Positions 17,393 through 26,260 of a stretch of 39,575 bases of DNA are shown here, in pieces. The translations under genes and the position numbers were made by a program. The first letter of the stretch is position 1. The number at the start of each line of letters is the position of its first letter. The notes under the pieces are model-generated. The model ran no database searches. It had not been told where the DNA came from and was given only the letters and a program-made list of their open reading frames with translations. The DNA is from Ferruginibacter sp. (GTDB lineage: Bacteria > Bacteroidota > Bacteroidia > Chitinophagales > Chitinophagaceae), in the NCBI GenBank assembly GCA_025352625.1, contig JANXSR010000162.1, forward strand, positions 1 to 39,575, read 5' to 3'.

Positions 17393-17408
17393 TGCTTCAC
17401 GTGGAACA
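17393..17408. other. parS-like centromere site 2
   Basis: Read on the minus strand this is TGTTCCACGTGAAGCA, one mismatch from the bacterial parS consensus. It lies 62 bp from site 1 in the same gap, which makes chance unlikely. parS sites typically lie near the origin and often near gidA/mnmG. Confidence 0.75.
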
Positions 17409-17452
17409 TACTCGTAGAATTCATCCTTAAATAAAAACAAGTTTTCCAATTG

Positions 17453-17460
17453 TATCTTTG
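17453..17460 (+). promoter_or_regulatory. -7 element immediately before mnmG
   Basis: TATCTTTG matches TAnnTTTG and ends four bases before the ATG at 17465. Transcription would start at or next to the start codon, giving a leaderless or nearly leaderless mRNA. No well-spaced TTG is seen upstream. Confidence 0.4.
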
Positions 17461-17464
17461 TAAT

Positions 17465-19333
17465 ATGTTTCCAGAATATGATATAATAGTTGTTGGTGCA
17501 GGACACGCAGGTTGCGAAGCCGCTGCCGCTGCCGCTAATTTAGGTAGCAAGGTGTTGTTGATTACAATGAATATGCAAACTATTGCCCAAATGAGTTGTA
17601 ATCCTGCAATGGGAGGCATTGCTAAAGGACAGATTGTGAGGGAGATAGATGCCATGGGTGGATATAGTGGAATAGTTACAGATGCAAGTTTTATACAGTT
17701 TAGAATGCTAAACCGTTCAAAAGGTCCAGCAATGTGGAGCCCCAGAGCACAAAGCGATCGAATGTTGTTTGCTGGCAAATGGAGAGAGATGCTGGAACAA
17801 ACACCCAATGTGGATTTTTACCAGGATATGGTAAATGGGTTATTAGTAAAGGAAGGAATAGTAAAAGGAATTATAACCGGATTGGGGCACGAAATTAAAG
17901 CTAAGGGAGTGATTTTAACAAACGGAACCTTCTTAAATGGCGTAATTCATATTGGAGAGAAGCAGTTTGGAGGAGGCCGCATGGCTGAAAAAGCTGCAAC
18001 AGGTATTACAGAACAATTGGTAAGCCTTGGATTTGAAACGGATCGTTTAAAAACAGGAACACCACCAAGAATTGATGGCCGTAGTTTAGATTATAGCAAA
18101 ATGGAAGAACAGAAAGGCGATGAAGAAATAGTAGGCTTTAGTTACCTTGATATTCCTAAAATTAAACCAAATAAACAAAAAAGCTGTTGGATTACTTATA
18201 CAAATCAGGAGGTGCATGATATATTAAGGACTGGATTTGAAAAAAGCCCTATGTTCCAGGGACGTATTCAAGGAACGGGACCAAGATATTGTCCGAGTAT
18301 AGAAGATAAAATAAACCGCTTTGCTGAAAGAGACCGCCACCAGTTATTTGTAGAACCCGAAGGGTTTAATACCGTAGAGATTTATGTAAATGGGTTCTCT
18401 TCTTCTTTACCCGAAGATGTTCAGTATAAAGCACTTACAAAGGTTCCAGGGTTTGAAAAATGTAAAATGTTTCGTCCCGGATATGCAATAGAGTATGATT
18501 TTTTCCCGCCTACACAATTAAAATTCAGCCTCGAAACTAAGTTAATTCAAAACTTATTTTTTGCAGGACAAATTAATGGCACTACAGGCTACGAGGAAGC
18601 GGCATGCCAGGGATTAATGGCTGGAATAAACGCTCATCAAAAAACAAAAGAATTAGATCCTGTAGTATTAAAAAGAAGTGAAGCATATATTGGGGTATTA
18701 ATTGATGATCTTATTAATAAAGGAACAGACGAACCTTATCGGATGTTTACCAGCAGGGCAGAATTCAGAACTTTGCTTCGTCAGGACAATGCTGATATTC
18801 GTTTAACTGAATTAAGTTATCGTATTGGCTTAGCTTCTCAGGAACGAATGGATAAGGTTAGAGTTAAAAGGGAAGCTGTAGCTAGAGTTAAAAAGCTACT
18901 TGGGACCATTTCACTTGAACCAAACGAGATTAACAAGTTTTTAGAAACCGTACATTCTTCCCCGTTAATGAACAAACAAAAAGTATTGCAGTTGTTATTG
19001 AGGCCAAATATAGGTTTGGAGGCAATGATGGCGGCTGTTCCAAATTTAAAAAAGACATTACAGGAATTTGATCAAGAAACGCTTGAACAGGTAGAAATAC
19101 AAACTAAATACGACACCTACATCGAAAAAGAAAAAGAGTTGGTTGTTAAAATGAGTCAATTAGAAGAATTGTTGATACCAGACAATTTTAATTATGATAA
19201 ATTATTTTCATTAAGCAATGAGGCCCGTCAAAAATTCATTAAAATAAAACCTCGAACACTTGGTCAGGCATCACGGATTTCTGGTGTTAACCCAAGTGAT
19301 GTACAAATACTAATGGTTTTTATGGGAAGATAA
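17465..19333 (+). CDS. mnmG: tRNA uridine-5-carboxymethylaminomethyl modification enzyme MnmG (GidA)
   Basis: This is a 622-residue FAD enzyme that, with MnmE, modifies the wobble uridine of certain tRNAs. The FAD-binding motif VVGAGHAGCEAAAAAANLG lies near the N-terminus. The family signatures are GPRYCPSIEDKINRFAERD and GQINGTTGYEEAACQGLMAG. The C-terminal MnmE-interacting helical domain is complete (ending RISGVNPSDVQILMVFMGR). The ATG at 17465 is preferred to a TTG five codons upstream because MFPEYDIIVVGAGHAG is the normal start. The gene sits directly downstream of two parS-like sites, matching the known gidA-origin association in many bacteria. Confidence 0.97.
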   Translation: MFPEYDIIVVGAGHAGCEAAAAAANLGSKVLLITMNMQTIAQMSCNPAMGGIAKGQIVREIDAMGGYSGIVTDASFIQFRMLNRSKGPAMWSPRAQSDRMLFAGKWREMLEQTPNVDFYQDMVNGLLVKEGIVKGIITGLGHEIKAKGVILTNGTFLNGVIHIGEKQFGGGRMAEKAATGITEQLVSLGFETDRLKTGTPPRIDGRSLDYSKMEEQKGDEEIVGFSYLDIPKIKPNKQKSCWITYTNQEVHDILRTGFEKSPMFQGRIQGTGPRYCPSIEDKINRFAERDRHQLFVEPEGFNTVEIYVNGFSSSLPEDVQYKALTKVPGFEKCKMFRPGYAIEYDFFPPTQLKFSLETKLIQNLFFAGQINGTTGYEEAACQGLMAGINAHQKTKELDPVVLKRSEAYIGVLIDDLINKGTDEPYRMFTSRAEFRTLLRQDNADIRLTELSYRIGLASQERMDKVRVKREAVARVKKLLGTISLEPNEINKFLETVHSSPLMNKQKVLQLLLRPNIGLEAMMAAVPNLKKTLQEFDQETLEQVEIQTKYDTYIEKEKELVVKMSQLEELLIPDNFNYDKLFSLSNEARQKFIKIKPRTLGQASRISGVNPSDVQILMVFMGR

Positions 19334-19374
19334 AATATTATAAATTTATTCTTCATTTTTATAAATAATAAAAC

Positions 19375-19890
19375 ATGCCACTTCATTTTTCAGTAGATAC
19401 ACCAAAAGAATTAATTTTTGAAAACATTACTGAATATCTACACAAACAGGATTTAAAAATAGCTAAACAGGATAATACCAGACCCTGGGGAGGCTTTTTT
19501 GTTTTGGATGAAGGAGAAGCCAGAAAATTTATCGCTCTGTACTTTCCTCATTTAACGCCGGAAGAATTAAGTATTTCAGGAAAGTTAAGCCCTAAAATAT
19601 TAATAGTCGCACCTAACAAAAGATTAAGTTGGCAATATCATCACCGTCGTGCTGAAATTTGGAAATTGATAGGTGGGGTTGCAGGAGTAATTACAAGTGA
19701 CACAGACGAAGAAAAAGAAACAACTCATTTAAAAATTGGTGATATCATTCAACTAAAACAAGGAGAGCGGCATCGTTTAATTGGATTGAAAGGATGGGGT
19801 ATCGTTGCGGAAATATGGCAACATACCGAAAGAGAAAACCCCAGTAATGAAGAAGATATTATAAGGGTTCAGGATGATTTCGGCAGGTAA
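19375..19890 (+). CDS. Cupin protein resembling the mannose-6-phosphate isomerase domain of type II PMI
   Basis: The 171-residue single-domain cupin resembles the C-terminal isomerase part of bifunctional ManC/AlgA-type proteins. Landmarks are TRPWGGFFVLDEG, LSWQYHHRRAEIWKLIGGVA with the metal-binding histidines, GDIIQLKQGERHRLIG, and IVAEIWQH followed by EEDIIRVQDDFGR. There is no nucleotidyltransferase domain, so it may act as a stand-alone sugar-phosphate isomerase or bind another sugar. It lies 41 bp after mnmG on the same strand. Confidence 0.8.
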   Translation: MPLHFSVDTPKELIFENITEYLHKQDLKIAKQDNTRPWGGFFVLDEGEARKFIALYFPHLTPEELSISGKLSPKILIVAPNKRLSWQYHHRRAEIWKLIGGVAGVITSDTDEEKETTHLKIGDIIQLKQGERHRLIGLKGWGIVAEIWQHTERENPSNEEDIIRVQDDFGR

Positions 19891-20000
19891 TTTTGATATA
19901 AAATGTAAATACCGCAATTTTAAAATTTCCTGATATTATACATCTATTTAGCATATTATAAAAGCATTTCTGACACAACCTTTGTCTTTCTGTTACCCTA

Positions 20001-20030
20001 AACCCATAACTAATTTATTAGTTATGGGTT
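20001..20030. terminator. Perfect hairpin between convergent genes
   Basis: A 13-bp perfect inverted repeat (20001-20013 and 20018-20030) with a 4-base loop lies between the cupin gene and the helicase gene, which converge. Neither strand has a long U-run after it, so it may be a bidirectional transcription barrier rather than a classical intrinsic terminator. Confidence 0.55.
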
Positions 20031-20058
20031 GTAAGAATGGGAAAACTTTTTAAACAAG

Positions 20059-22617
20059 TTAAAATGGTGGAACTTTTTTTAAAGCTGCAAGCACAATTTT
20101 TACCTCACCATAACTGATACCGGCAGGTATGTTTTCCATGATTGTTTTATGCACTTCATAACCATGTTTTGCTACTGCATCTTTTATCGAAAGTTGTTTT
20201 TCTGTACTCACTAAATCATTAACATCAATTTCGCCAATGCCAACAAAGTAAGAGAGGTGCCCTTCAATGGTTGCTACGGCCAGGTTTCTTTCTGTTGCAA
20301 TTTCAGCCATTGTTTTTCCTTCTTTGTATAAAACAAAACTGGCTGTTTTTGTATCAGTTTTTACTTCCACCGTTTTTTCCTTTCGTTTTGCTTTTACAGG
20401 CATCGCTTCCATATTGGTATGCAAATTATTTTCTTCGCAGTAAGCATTGATGATACTTAAAAAAGCTTCCCCAAACTGTTGCGTTTTTACTTTTCCAAAT
20501 CCGCTTACCTGGTTTAATTCATCAAATGTTTGCGGAAGATAACGGGCCATTTCATCAATGCTATTGCTGTTGGCTACCATAAACACGGGCATATTCTTTT
20601 GCTCACAAAGTTCATCTCTTTTTTTACGCAGTTGTTTGTACAATTCCGGATACGGGGTATCAATTTTTTGATACGCAGATTTGCCTGCATATAAATTCAC
20701 AGACAGGTAAGGCTTTACAAAAGTTCTCTTTTGAAGTAAGAAATTATTTACCACAAAACCATCTTTACATCCGGCAAATAAATGTTTGCGCAAACAAATA
20801 GATTGATACAATTCTGCCAGTAATTTATTGCCATCTAAAGCAACGATTTTACTATCCGTTACTGCATTGCATTTGTTTATTTGTTGTAAAGAGTTTTCCA
20901 GTTCGGTACAAAAATGCAAGCTTGCTCCGGTAAGCCTTTTTTGCAACACCTCATTGTGTTCGGGAAGTTCAGGCTGGGTCAGTAATTCTTTTAGCTGCGG
21001 TAAAAATTTTGCAGCAATAGCATCCATTTTTTCCACCAGCGTATGTATCGTTTCGGCCCATAGAATAGCTTCGCTGTTAAAAACAGTTGTTTGCGCTGTT
21101 ATAAAAACCAGCAGGGCTTTAGCATTCAACTTTTGTTCAAAAAAATCAAATAGTTGCAGCAGTGTATTTTCCTGAAACATATGTTTTGCCTGGTGTAACA
21201 ATTGTAATTGTGCAGCAGATGTACGCTGATTGGTAGCAAATTCACCAATGCGTTTATCACTGCGCAAACTATGGTTATTGATACGGCTATGCAATATCAT
21301 TCCCTGTAAAGTGGTACAACGGCTTAGGGCAACATATACCTGTCCAGGTGCAAAAGCTTCCCCCGCATCAATGATGGCTTTTTCAAAAGTAAGGCCCTGG
21401 CTTTTATGTATGGTGATAGCCCATGCCAACCGCAACGGGAATTGTGTAAATGATCCTATCTCATTTTCTTCAATCTGGTTGGTGGTTTTATCAAGGGCGT
21501 AGCGGATATTTTTCCACTTTTCTTTTCTTACCTCAATGGCTGTAGCTTCTCCTTTGCAATGAACAAAAATTTTGTCATCTTCTATTTTATCAACAACACC
21601 AATCTTACCATTAAAATACCGGCGCACTTTTTCAACATCATTTTTTAGGAACATTACCTGCGTGCCTATCTTCAATTTTAAATTCACATCAGCAGGGTAA
21701 GATTTTTCATAAAACTCTCCATCTATTGTTGCATCAAAATTGAACACTTTACCAGGCAATTCATGTAAAGCTTTAAAGTTGATGGCATCCGCTTTACTGT
21801 TGTGTGTGGTAAGTGTAATATAATTTTCTTCCCGGGGAGGATATAAATCCGGCAGGTAACGGGTGTGCAATAATTCATAACTATCCTGGTCCATTTCATT
21901 GTTACGTACCTGGTTCAATACCTGTACAAAAGCACCATCGTTTTGCCGGTAAATTTTATTGAGTTCTACATATACTGGCTGTTGCGATTCTATTACGTGG
22001 CTGTTAAAAAAGTATTCGCTTTTATAGTAAGGAGAAAGCAACTCCCATTCCTCGTTCTTTATCACCGGTGGCAACTGGTACATATCGCCAATCAATAAAA
22101 CCTGCACGCCACCAAATGGCATCGTATGCTGACTGCGGACATGACGCAGCACCGTATCGATGGCATCCAGCACATCACAGCGCACCATACTTATTTCATC
22201 AATGATGAGCAGCTCTAATTTTTGCATTACGTCCTTGCGGTCGTTTGTTAAACGCAAGCGGCTAATAAGGCTGTGCTTATCGCTGATTGTATCGTTAGCG
22301 CCATAGCCTGCGCTAACCGGAATGAAGGGCGTAAAGGGCAATTGAAAAAAAGAATGGATAGTTGTACCGCCGGCATTGATAGCAGCTACGCCCGTAGGCG
22401 CAACCACCACCGTATTTTTTACTTCGTTTTCTTTAACATGTTTTAAAAATGTTGTTTTACCTGTACCGGCCTTACCGGTTAAAAATAAAGAAGCATTGGT
22501 ATAATTAACAAAGTCGGATGCTAATTGAAAAGCCGTGTTGTTTATATCTGTAGTGTTGGTAGCCACGAATGGGGATGATTTTATTTTTAAGAGAAAAGTC
22601 TGCCTAATAGAGAGCAC
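20059..22617 (-). CDS. PIF1/RecD-like DNA helicase with HRDC and C-terminal helix-turn-helix domains
   Basis: The protein has up to 852 residues and is a superfamily 1 helicase. Walker A is TGKAGTGKTTFLKH (about 47-60) and Walker B is LLIIDEISMVRCD, followed by GDMYQLPPVIK. Late motifs are WAITIHKSQGLTFEKAIID and VYVALSRCTTLQGM. An HRDC domain follows at about residues 650-730 (LRKKRDELCEQ to NAYCEENN). A C-terminal HTH_40-like domain (LYKEGKTMAEIATERNLAVA) resembles that of RecQ-family proteins. The start is uncertain: GTG at 22617 or GTG at 22566 (VATNTTDINNTAF), with no ATG nearby. A role in DNA repair or unwinding is likely but not assigned. Confidence 0.88.
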   Translation of the reverse strand: MLSIRQTFLLKIKSSPFVATNTTDINNTAFQLASDFVNYTNASLFLTGKAGTGKTTFLKHVKENEVKNTVVVAPTGVAAINAGGTTIHSFFQLPFTPFIPVSAGYGANDTISDKHSLISRLRLTNDRKDVMQKLELLIIDEISMVRCDVLDAIDTVLRHVRSQHTMPFGGVQVLLIGDMYQLPPVIKNEEWELLSPYYKSEYFFNSHVIESQQPVYVELNKIYRQNDGAFVQVLNQVRNNEMDQDSYELLHTRYLPDLYPPREENYITLTTHNSKADAINFKALHELPGKVFNFDATIDGEFYEKSYPADVNLKLKIGTQVMFLKNDVEKVRRYFNGKIGVVDKIEDDKIFVHCKGEATAIEVRKEKWKNIRYALDKTTNQIEENEIGSFTQFPLRLAWAITIHKSQGLTFEKAIIDAGEAFAPGQVYVALSRCTTLQGMILHSRINNHSLRSDKRIGEFATNQRTSAAQLQLLHQAKHMFQENTLLQLFDFFEQKLNAKALLVFITAQTTVFNSEAILWAETIHTLVEKMDAIAAKFLPQLKELLTQPELPEHNEVLQKRLTGASLHFCTELENSLQQINKCNAVTDSKIVALDGNKLLAELYQSICLRKHLFAGCKDGFVVNNFLLQKRTFVKPYLSVNLYAGKSAYQKIDTPYPELYKQLRKKRDELCEQKNMPVFMVANSNSIDEMARYLPQTFDELNQVSGFGKVKTQQFGEAFLSIINAYCEENNLHTNMEAMPVKAKRKEKTVEVKTDTKTASFVLYKEGKTMAEIATERNLAVATIEGHLSYFVGIGEIDVNDLVSTEKQLSIKDAVAKHGYEVHKTIMENIPAGISYGEVKIVLAALKKVPPF

Positions 22618-22717
22618 CTAAATAATAACTGGTGATTAAACCCTTATAATTTAATAAAAATAAATCATCTCCCAGCGTTATTCAAGTATCTGCTACAAAA
22701 TAAAAAAGGCAAATAAA

Positions 22718-22767
22718 GGATTGCACGATCTTCTGCAATAGCAATCGCTAAAAGATCGGTGCAATCC
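22718..22767 (-). terminator. Probable terminator after ssb
   Basis: GGATTGCACGATCTT (22718-22732) pairs with its complement at 22752-22767 apart from one bulged G. The loop is about 19 bases. On the minus strand a T-rich stretch follows. The hairpin lies 12 bp after the ssb stop codon. Confidence 0.6.
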
Positions 22768-22778
22768 GTAACAGCCAG

Positions 22779-23123
22779 TTAAGCCTGGGGTTTGCCATTC
22801 AACAACAACAATTCGTTCACCTGTACTTCGCTGATGTATTTTTTAACGCCATCCTTATCGGTATAGCTCCTGTTGATGAGTTTTCCTTCAATTACCACTT
22901 CGGTACCTTTTTGTAAAAACTTTTCTGCCAGCTCTGCCACTTTACCCCAGGCAACTAAATTGTGCCAGGTAGTTTCAGTTACTTTTTCGCCTTTTGCGTT
23001 GCGGTAATTTTCGTTGGTAGCAATGCTGAAACGTGCCAATTTTTTTCCGCTTTCGATACTTTTAATTTCAGGAGCGTTGCCTAAATTACCAATCAGTTGA
23101 ACTTTGTTTTTTAATGCGTACAT
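22779..23123 (-). CDS. ssb: Single-stranded DNA-binding protein, short form without acidic tail
   Basis: The 114-residue protein is a single OB fold of the SSB family: MYALKNKVQLIGNLGNAPEI, then KLARFSIATNENYRN, TTWHNLVAWGKVAELAEKFL and GTEVVIEGKLINRSY. It ends right after the fold (LLLLNGKPQA). It lacks the linker and the acidic DDDIPF-like tip that recruits repair and replication proteins. It is therefore probably a secondary SSB rather than the essential housekeeping copy. The nearest neighbours are a helicase downstream and a divergent small zinc-ribbon gene. Confidence 0.93.
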   Translation of the reverse strand: MYALKNKVQLIGNLGNAPEIKSIESGKKLARFSIATNENYRNAKGEKVTETTWHNLVAWGKVAELAEKFLQKGTEVVIEGKLINRSYTDKDGVKKYISEVQVNELLLLNGKPQA

Positions 23124-23269
23124 GGTTGTAAATTTTTAGATTTTTAAAATTTTGTTATCTCAATCAACCTGGAAGGCGCCGTTCCGATTGACAAGACAAA
23201 GATGGGGTTGCCTAAAGACGATAGCCGTACTTTAGTCGTTTATAGTTGAATATAACCGTTTGTAAACGC

Positions 23270-23300
23270 TTGTACTTGTAAAAAACAAATTGTATCTTTT
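23270..23300 (+). promoter_or_regulatory. Probable promoter of the small zinc-ribbon gene
   Basis: TTG (23270-23272), a 20-base spacer and TATCTTTT (23293-23300, one mismatch to TAnnTTTG) lie 25 bases before the ATG at 23325. The palindrome CGTTTGTAAACG (23257-23268) abuts the -33 element and could be an operator. Confidence 0.45.
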
Positions 23301-23324
23301 GCCTGCAGATCAACACACAAGCAC

Positions 23325-23699
23325 ATGACACCCGATACCGCTCCCAAAAAATGCCTTACTTGTAACAAACCATTAAAAGGTAGAACAGATAAAAAATTTT
23401 GTGATGATTACTGTCGTAACGGCTACAACAATCAGTTAAAGGCAGGCGATAATAATTTTGTACGCAATATCAATAATGCCCTGCGCAAAAACCGCCGCAT
23501 ACTGGAGGCCTTGTTACCGATTAATGAAGAGATGGCCAAAGCGAATAAAGACAAACTATTACACAAAGAATTTCAGTTTAAATATATTACCCACACCTAC
23601 ACCAACAAAAAAGGCAACACTTATTTCTTTTGTTATGAGTATGGTTATTTGCCATTGGAAAATGATTGGTTTTTGATTGTGCGGCGAAGGGAGGAATGA
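23325..23699 (+). CDS. Small zinc-ribbon protein of unknown function
   Basis: The 124-residue, strongly basic protein has an N-terminal treble-clef-like zinc site, CLTCNKPLKG followed by KKFCDDYCRNGY (four cysteines at about residues 10-30). A lysine/arginine-rich helical segment follows (NNALRKNRRILEALLPINEE). The C-terminal half is aromatic-rich (KGNTYFFCYEYGYLPLENDW). Similar short proteins are common in Bacteroidota without assigned function. Nucleic-acid binding is plausible from the charge and zinc site but not shown. It diverges from ssb across a 201-bp gap. Confidence 0.78.
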   Translation: MTPDTAPKKCLTCNKPLKGRTDKKFCDDYCRNGYNNQLKAGDNNFVRNINNALRKNRRILEALLPINEEMAKANKDKLLHKEFQFKYITHTYTNKKGNTYFFCYEYGYLPLENDWFLIVRRREE

Positions 23700-23732
23700 G
23701 GAGAATAAGTTAAAAAATTATTTTATTATGCT

Positions 23733-25238
23733 TTATTGCAGTAACAAAATTTCCTCCAGCATAACCCTTTCATTACACAATCTTGGAATTTTGTGTTGTC
23801 CGCCCAGTTTGCCTTTGCTTCGCAACCATTGAGTAAAAATCCCTTTGCGCAAAGCATGTACAATGGGCAAACGCAGCGCAATATCTTTATGCCGTTTGGC
23901 TTCATAATCACTATTGCTGTTTTTTAAAGCAGCGTCCAGTTCAAGGGTAAACTGGTGCAGGTCTTTTGGTGCTGTATCAAATTCTATCAGCCATTCATGT
24001 GCACCATTGTTATTGGAGCTAAAGTATACAGGAGCTGCAGTATAATCATTTACAATTGAATTGGTTTTTTCTGCTGCAATGGCAATTGCCTTATCACTAT
24101 TATCTACAATTACTTCTTCGCCAAAGGCATTCATGTAGTGTTTTAAACGGCCACTTACTTTTATTTTGTAAGGGTTGATGGAGGTAAACTGAACAGTATC
24201 GCCAATTAAATATCGCCACAAACCGCCGGTTGTACTAATTACCAGGGCATAATTTTTTAGACAAACAACATGTTCTAATCCTACTGTTTTAGGGCTGGGT
24301 TTACCATATTCTTCCACCGGCATAAACTCATAAAAAATGCCATGTTCTGTAAATAGCAACATGCCATCGTCATCTGGCTTTTGCTGGCTGGCAAAAAATC
24401 CTTCGCTTGCGTTATATATTTCGAGGAAATTAATTTTTCCACCAATAATCTTTTCAAATTGCTCACGATAAGGTACAAATGAGACACCACCATTTATATA
24501 CAACTCAAGGTTCGGCCAAACTTCTTTAATAGTTTGTTTCCCTTTTATTTCCAGTATACGTTTTAATAATAAGAGTGTCCAGGTTGGTACGCCGGCAAGC
24601 GATGTTACATTTTCTTCAGCAGTGATCGAAGCCAGTTTTTCAATTTTATTTTCCCACTCATCCAACAACGCAATGCTAAGCTCTGGCGTTCTCAACCATT
24701 GGCCCCAAAAGGGAGAGTTCTGCATCAGAACGGCGCTTAAGTCTCCATACTGAATGTCATCGTTAATCTGGCTAAGCTGATGAGATCCTCCAATAACAAG
24801 GGCTTTACCGGTAAGCAAATCGCTTGAAGGGAAATTTTCATAATAAGTAGTCAGTACATCTTTTGAGCCTTTAAAATGATTGTCAGTTAAACTTTCTTCG
24901 CTGATAGGGATAAACTTACTTTTAGCTGATGTGGTACCACTGCTTTTTGCAAACCATTTAACGGGAGTATTCCATAAAAGATTTTCTTCACCATTCATCA
25001 TCCGTTCAATATACGGTTTCAAATCTTCGTATTCATGAATAGGAATTTTTTTCTTAAAATCCTTTACTGTAAAGAGGTTCGAAAAATGATATTTCTTTCC
25101 AAATTCTGTGTATTGTGCTGCGGTTACAAGCTCCTGTAATACCTCCCGCTGACTGGCTACCGGATGGTTGCTCCAGTTTTTGATGCGCCAAAAACGCATA
25201 CGTGCAAGCCGTGAAATGGTGGGAGATAGCAGTTTCAT
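23733..25238 (-). CDS. GH3 auxin-responsive promoter-like protein (complete copy)
   Basis: The complete 501-residue GH3-family protein starts at ATG 25238. Landmarks are FAKSSGTTSAKSKFIPISEE (ATP/AMP-binding loop, around residue 95), SLAGVPTWTLLLLKRILE, IYNASEGFFASQQKPDDDG, STTGGLWRYLIGDTVQFT and the C-terminal WLRSKGKLGGQHKIPRL. It is a diverged paralogue of the truncated gene at the left edge. Plant GH3 proteins conjugate amino acids to acyl acids through an acyl-adenylate; the bacterial role is unknown. It lies 91 bp downstream of lptB on the same strand. Confidence 0.93.
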   Translation of the reverse strand: MKLLSPTISRLARMRFWRIKNWSNHPVASQREVLQELVTAAQYTEFGKKYHFSNLFTVKDFKKKIPIHEYEDLKPYIERMMNGEENLLWNTPVKWFAKSSGTTSAKSKFIPISEESLTDNHFKGSKDVLTTYYENFPSSDLLTGKALVIGGSHQLSQINDDIQYGDLSAVLMQNSPFWGQWLRTPELSIALLDEWENKIEKLASITAEENVTSLAGVPTWTLLLLKRILEIKGKQTIKEVWPNLELYINGGVSFVPYREQFEKIIGGKINFLEIYNASEGFFASQQKPDDDGMLLFTEHGIFYEFMPVEEYGKPSPKTVGLEHVVCLKNYALVISTTGGLWRYLIGDTVQFTSINPYKIKVSGRLKHYMNAFGEEVIVDNSDKAIAIAAEKTNSIVNDYTAAPVYFSSNNNGAHEWLIEFDTAPKDLHQFTLELDAALKNSNSDYEAKRHKDIALRLPIVHALRKGIFTQWLRSKGKLGGQHKIPRLCNERVMLEEILLLQ

Positions 25239-25329
25239 GTATTGGCAAGATAAAAAACTTAAATGACTTATGAAAGCTATTTAAATAATGGGGCGCAATA
25301 ATAAATAAGCAGCATTATAGCTAAAGAAT

Positions 25330-26142
25330 TTAATTTCCGTTTAAATCCCCGGGAGCATCCGGAATACTCTCCATTAAAGTATCGTTTTTTGCATCTTCAT
25401 GCAAATAATCTTTCCTCTTTAATTCAAAGTTTCTTCCAAGATATAGTCTTCTTACCTGTTCATCTCCGGCAAGCTCTTCGGCTGTACCATGTTTAAATAT
25501 TTTTCCGTCAATTAAAAGATAGGCCCTGTCGCAAATAGAGAGCGTCTCGTTTACGTTATGGTCGGTAATTAATATACCAATATTCCTGAATTTTAAGCGG
25601 GCAACGATGGCTTGTATGTCTTCCACGGCAATGGGGTCAACACCAGCAAAGGGCTCATCTAATAAAATAAATTTAGGATCAACAGCCAGCGCCCTCGCTA
25701 TTTCTGTTCTTCTTCTTTCCCCACCACTAAGCGTATCGCCATTATTTTTTCTAACAAGTTGCAGCCTGAATTCATCAAGCAAAACCTCCAGTTTCTCCTT
25801 TTGTTCCTGCTTGCTGAGTTTCGTCATTTCAAGCACAGCTTTAATATTATCTTCAACACTTAGTTTTCTAAAAACACTAGCCTCCTGTGGCAAATAACCA
25901 ATCCCCATTTTTGCTCTTTTGTACATGGGCAATTTGGTTATGTTGATATCATTTAAAAAAACTTCTCCATCATCTGGCTTAACCAAACCAACAACCTGGT
26001 AAAAGGAAGTTGTTTTGCCTGCGCCGTTGGGTCCCAACAGCCCTACAATTTCTCCTTGCTTTACATTAAAAGAAACCTTATCAACCACGGTACGGCTTCC
26101 GTAAATTTTTACCAGGTCTTTTGTATAAATTGTTAGGCTCAA
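25330..26142 (-). CDS. lptB: LPS export ABC transporter ATP-binding protein
   Basis: The 270-residue ATPase matches LptB, which powers extraction of LPS from the inner membrane with LptF/LptG. Walker A is [19 protein letters not shown] (34-52). The LptB-type Q-loop segment is [20 protein letters not shown]. The signature is [19 protein letters not shown], followed by Walker [20 protein letters not shown]. The C-terminus extends about 25 residues beyond typical LptB with an acidic tail. The start is TTG at 26142: an in-frame stop lies five codons upstream and there is no ATG near the conserved N-terminus. A -7-like TAATTTTG (26166-26159) lies upstream. Confidence 0.94.
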   Translation of the reverse strand: MSLTIYTKDLVKIYGSRTVVDKVSFNVKQGEIVGLLGPNGAGKTTSFYQVVGLVKPDDGEVFLNDINITKLPMYKRAKMGIGYLPQEASVFRKLSVEDNIKAVLEMTKLSKQEQKEKLEVLLDEFRLQLVRKNNGDTLSGGERRRTEIARALAVDPKFILLDEPFAGVDPIAVEDIQAIVARLKFRNIGILITDHNVNETLSICDRAYLLIDGKIFKHGTAEELAGDEQVRRLYLGRNFELKRKDYLHEDAKNDTLMESIPDAPGDLNGN

Positions 26143-26213
26143 AATGATATGTTTTTAACAAAATTAATGTAAACCAATATATACGTTGTTAGTGATTTAT
26201 ATTTAACAGCAGT

Positions 26214-26243
26214 TTGTGCTTTATTGCTACTTAAGTAAGTTTG
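26214..26243 (+). promoter_or_regulatory. Promoter of metF
   Basis: TTG (26214-26216), a 19-base spacer and TAAGTTTG (26236-26243) match the Bacteroidota consensus exactly. The -7 element ends 17 bases before the metF ATG. Confidence 0.7.
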
Positions 26244-26260
26244 CAGATATTTAGCATATT

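Noticed and set aside
17241-17449. Small protein gene between ybeY and mnmG
   Set aside because: No plausible ORF fills the gap; its structure is explained by parS-like sites and AT-rich DNA.
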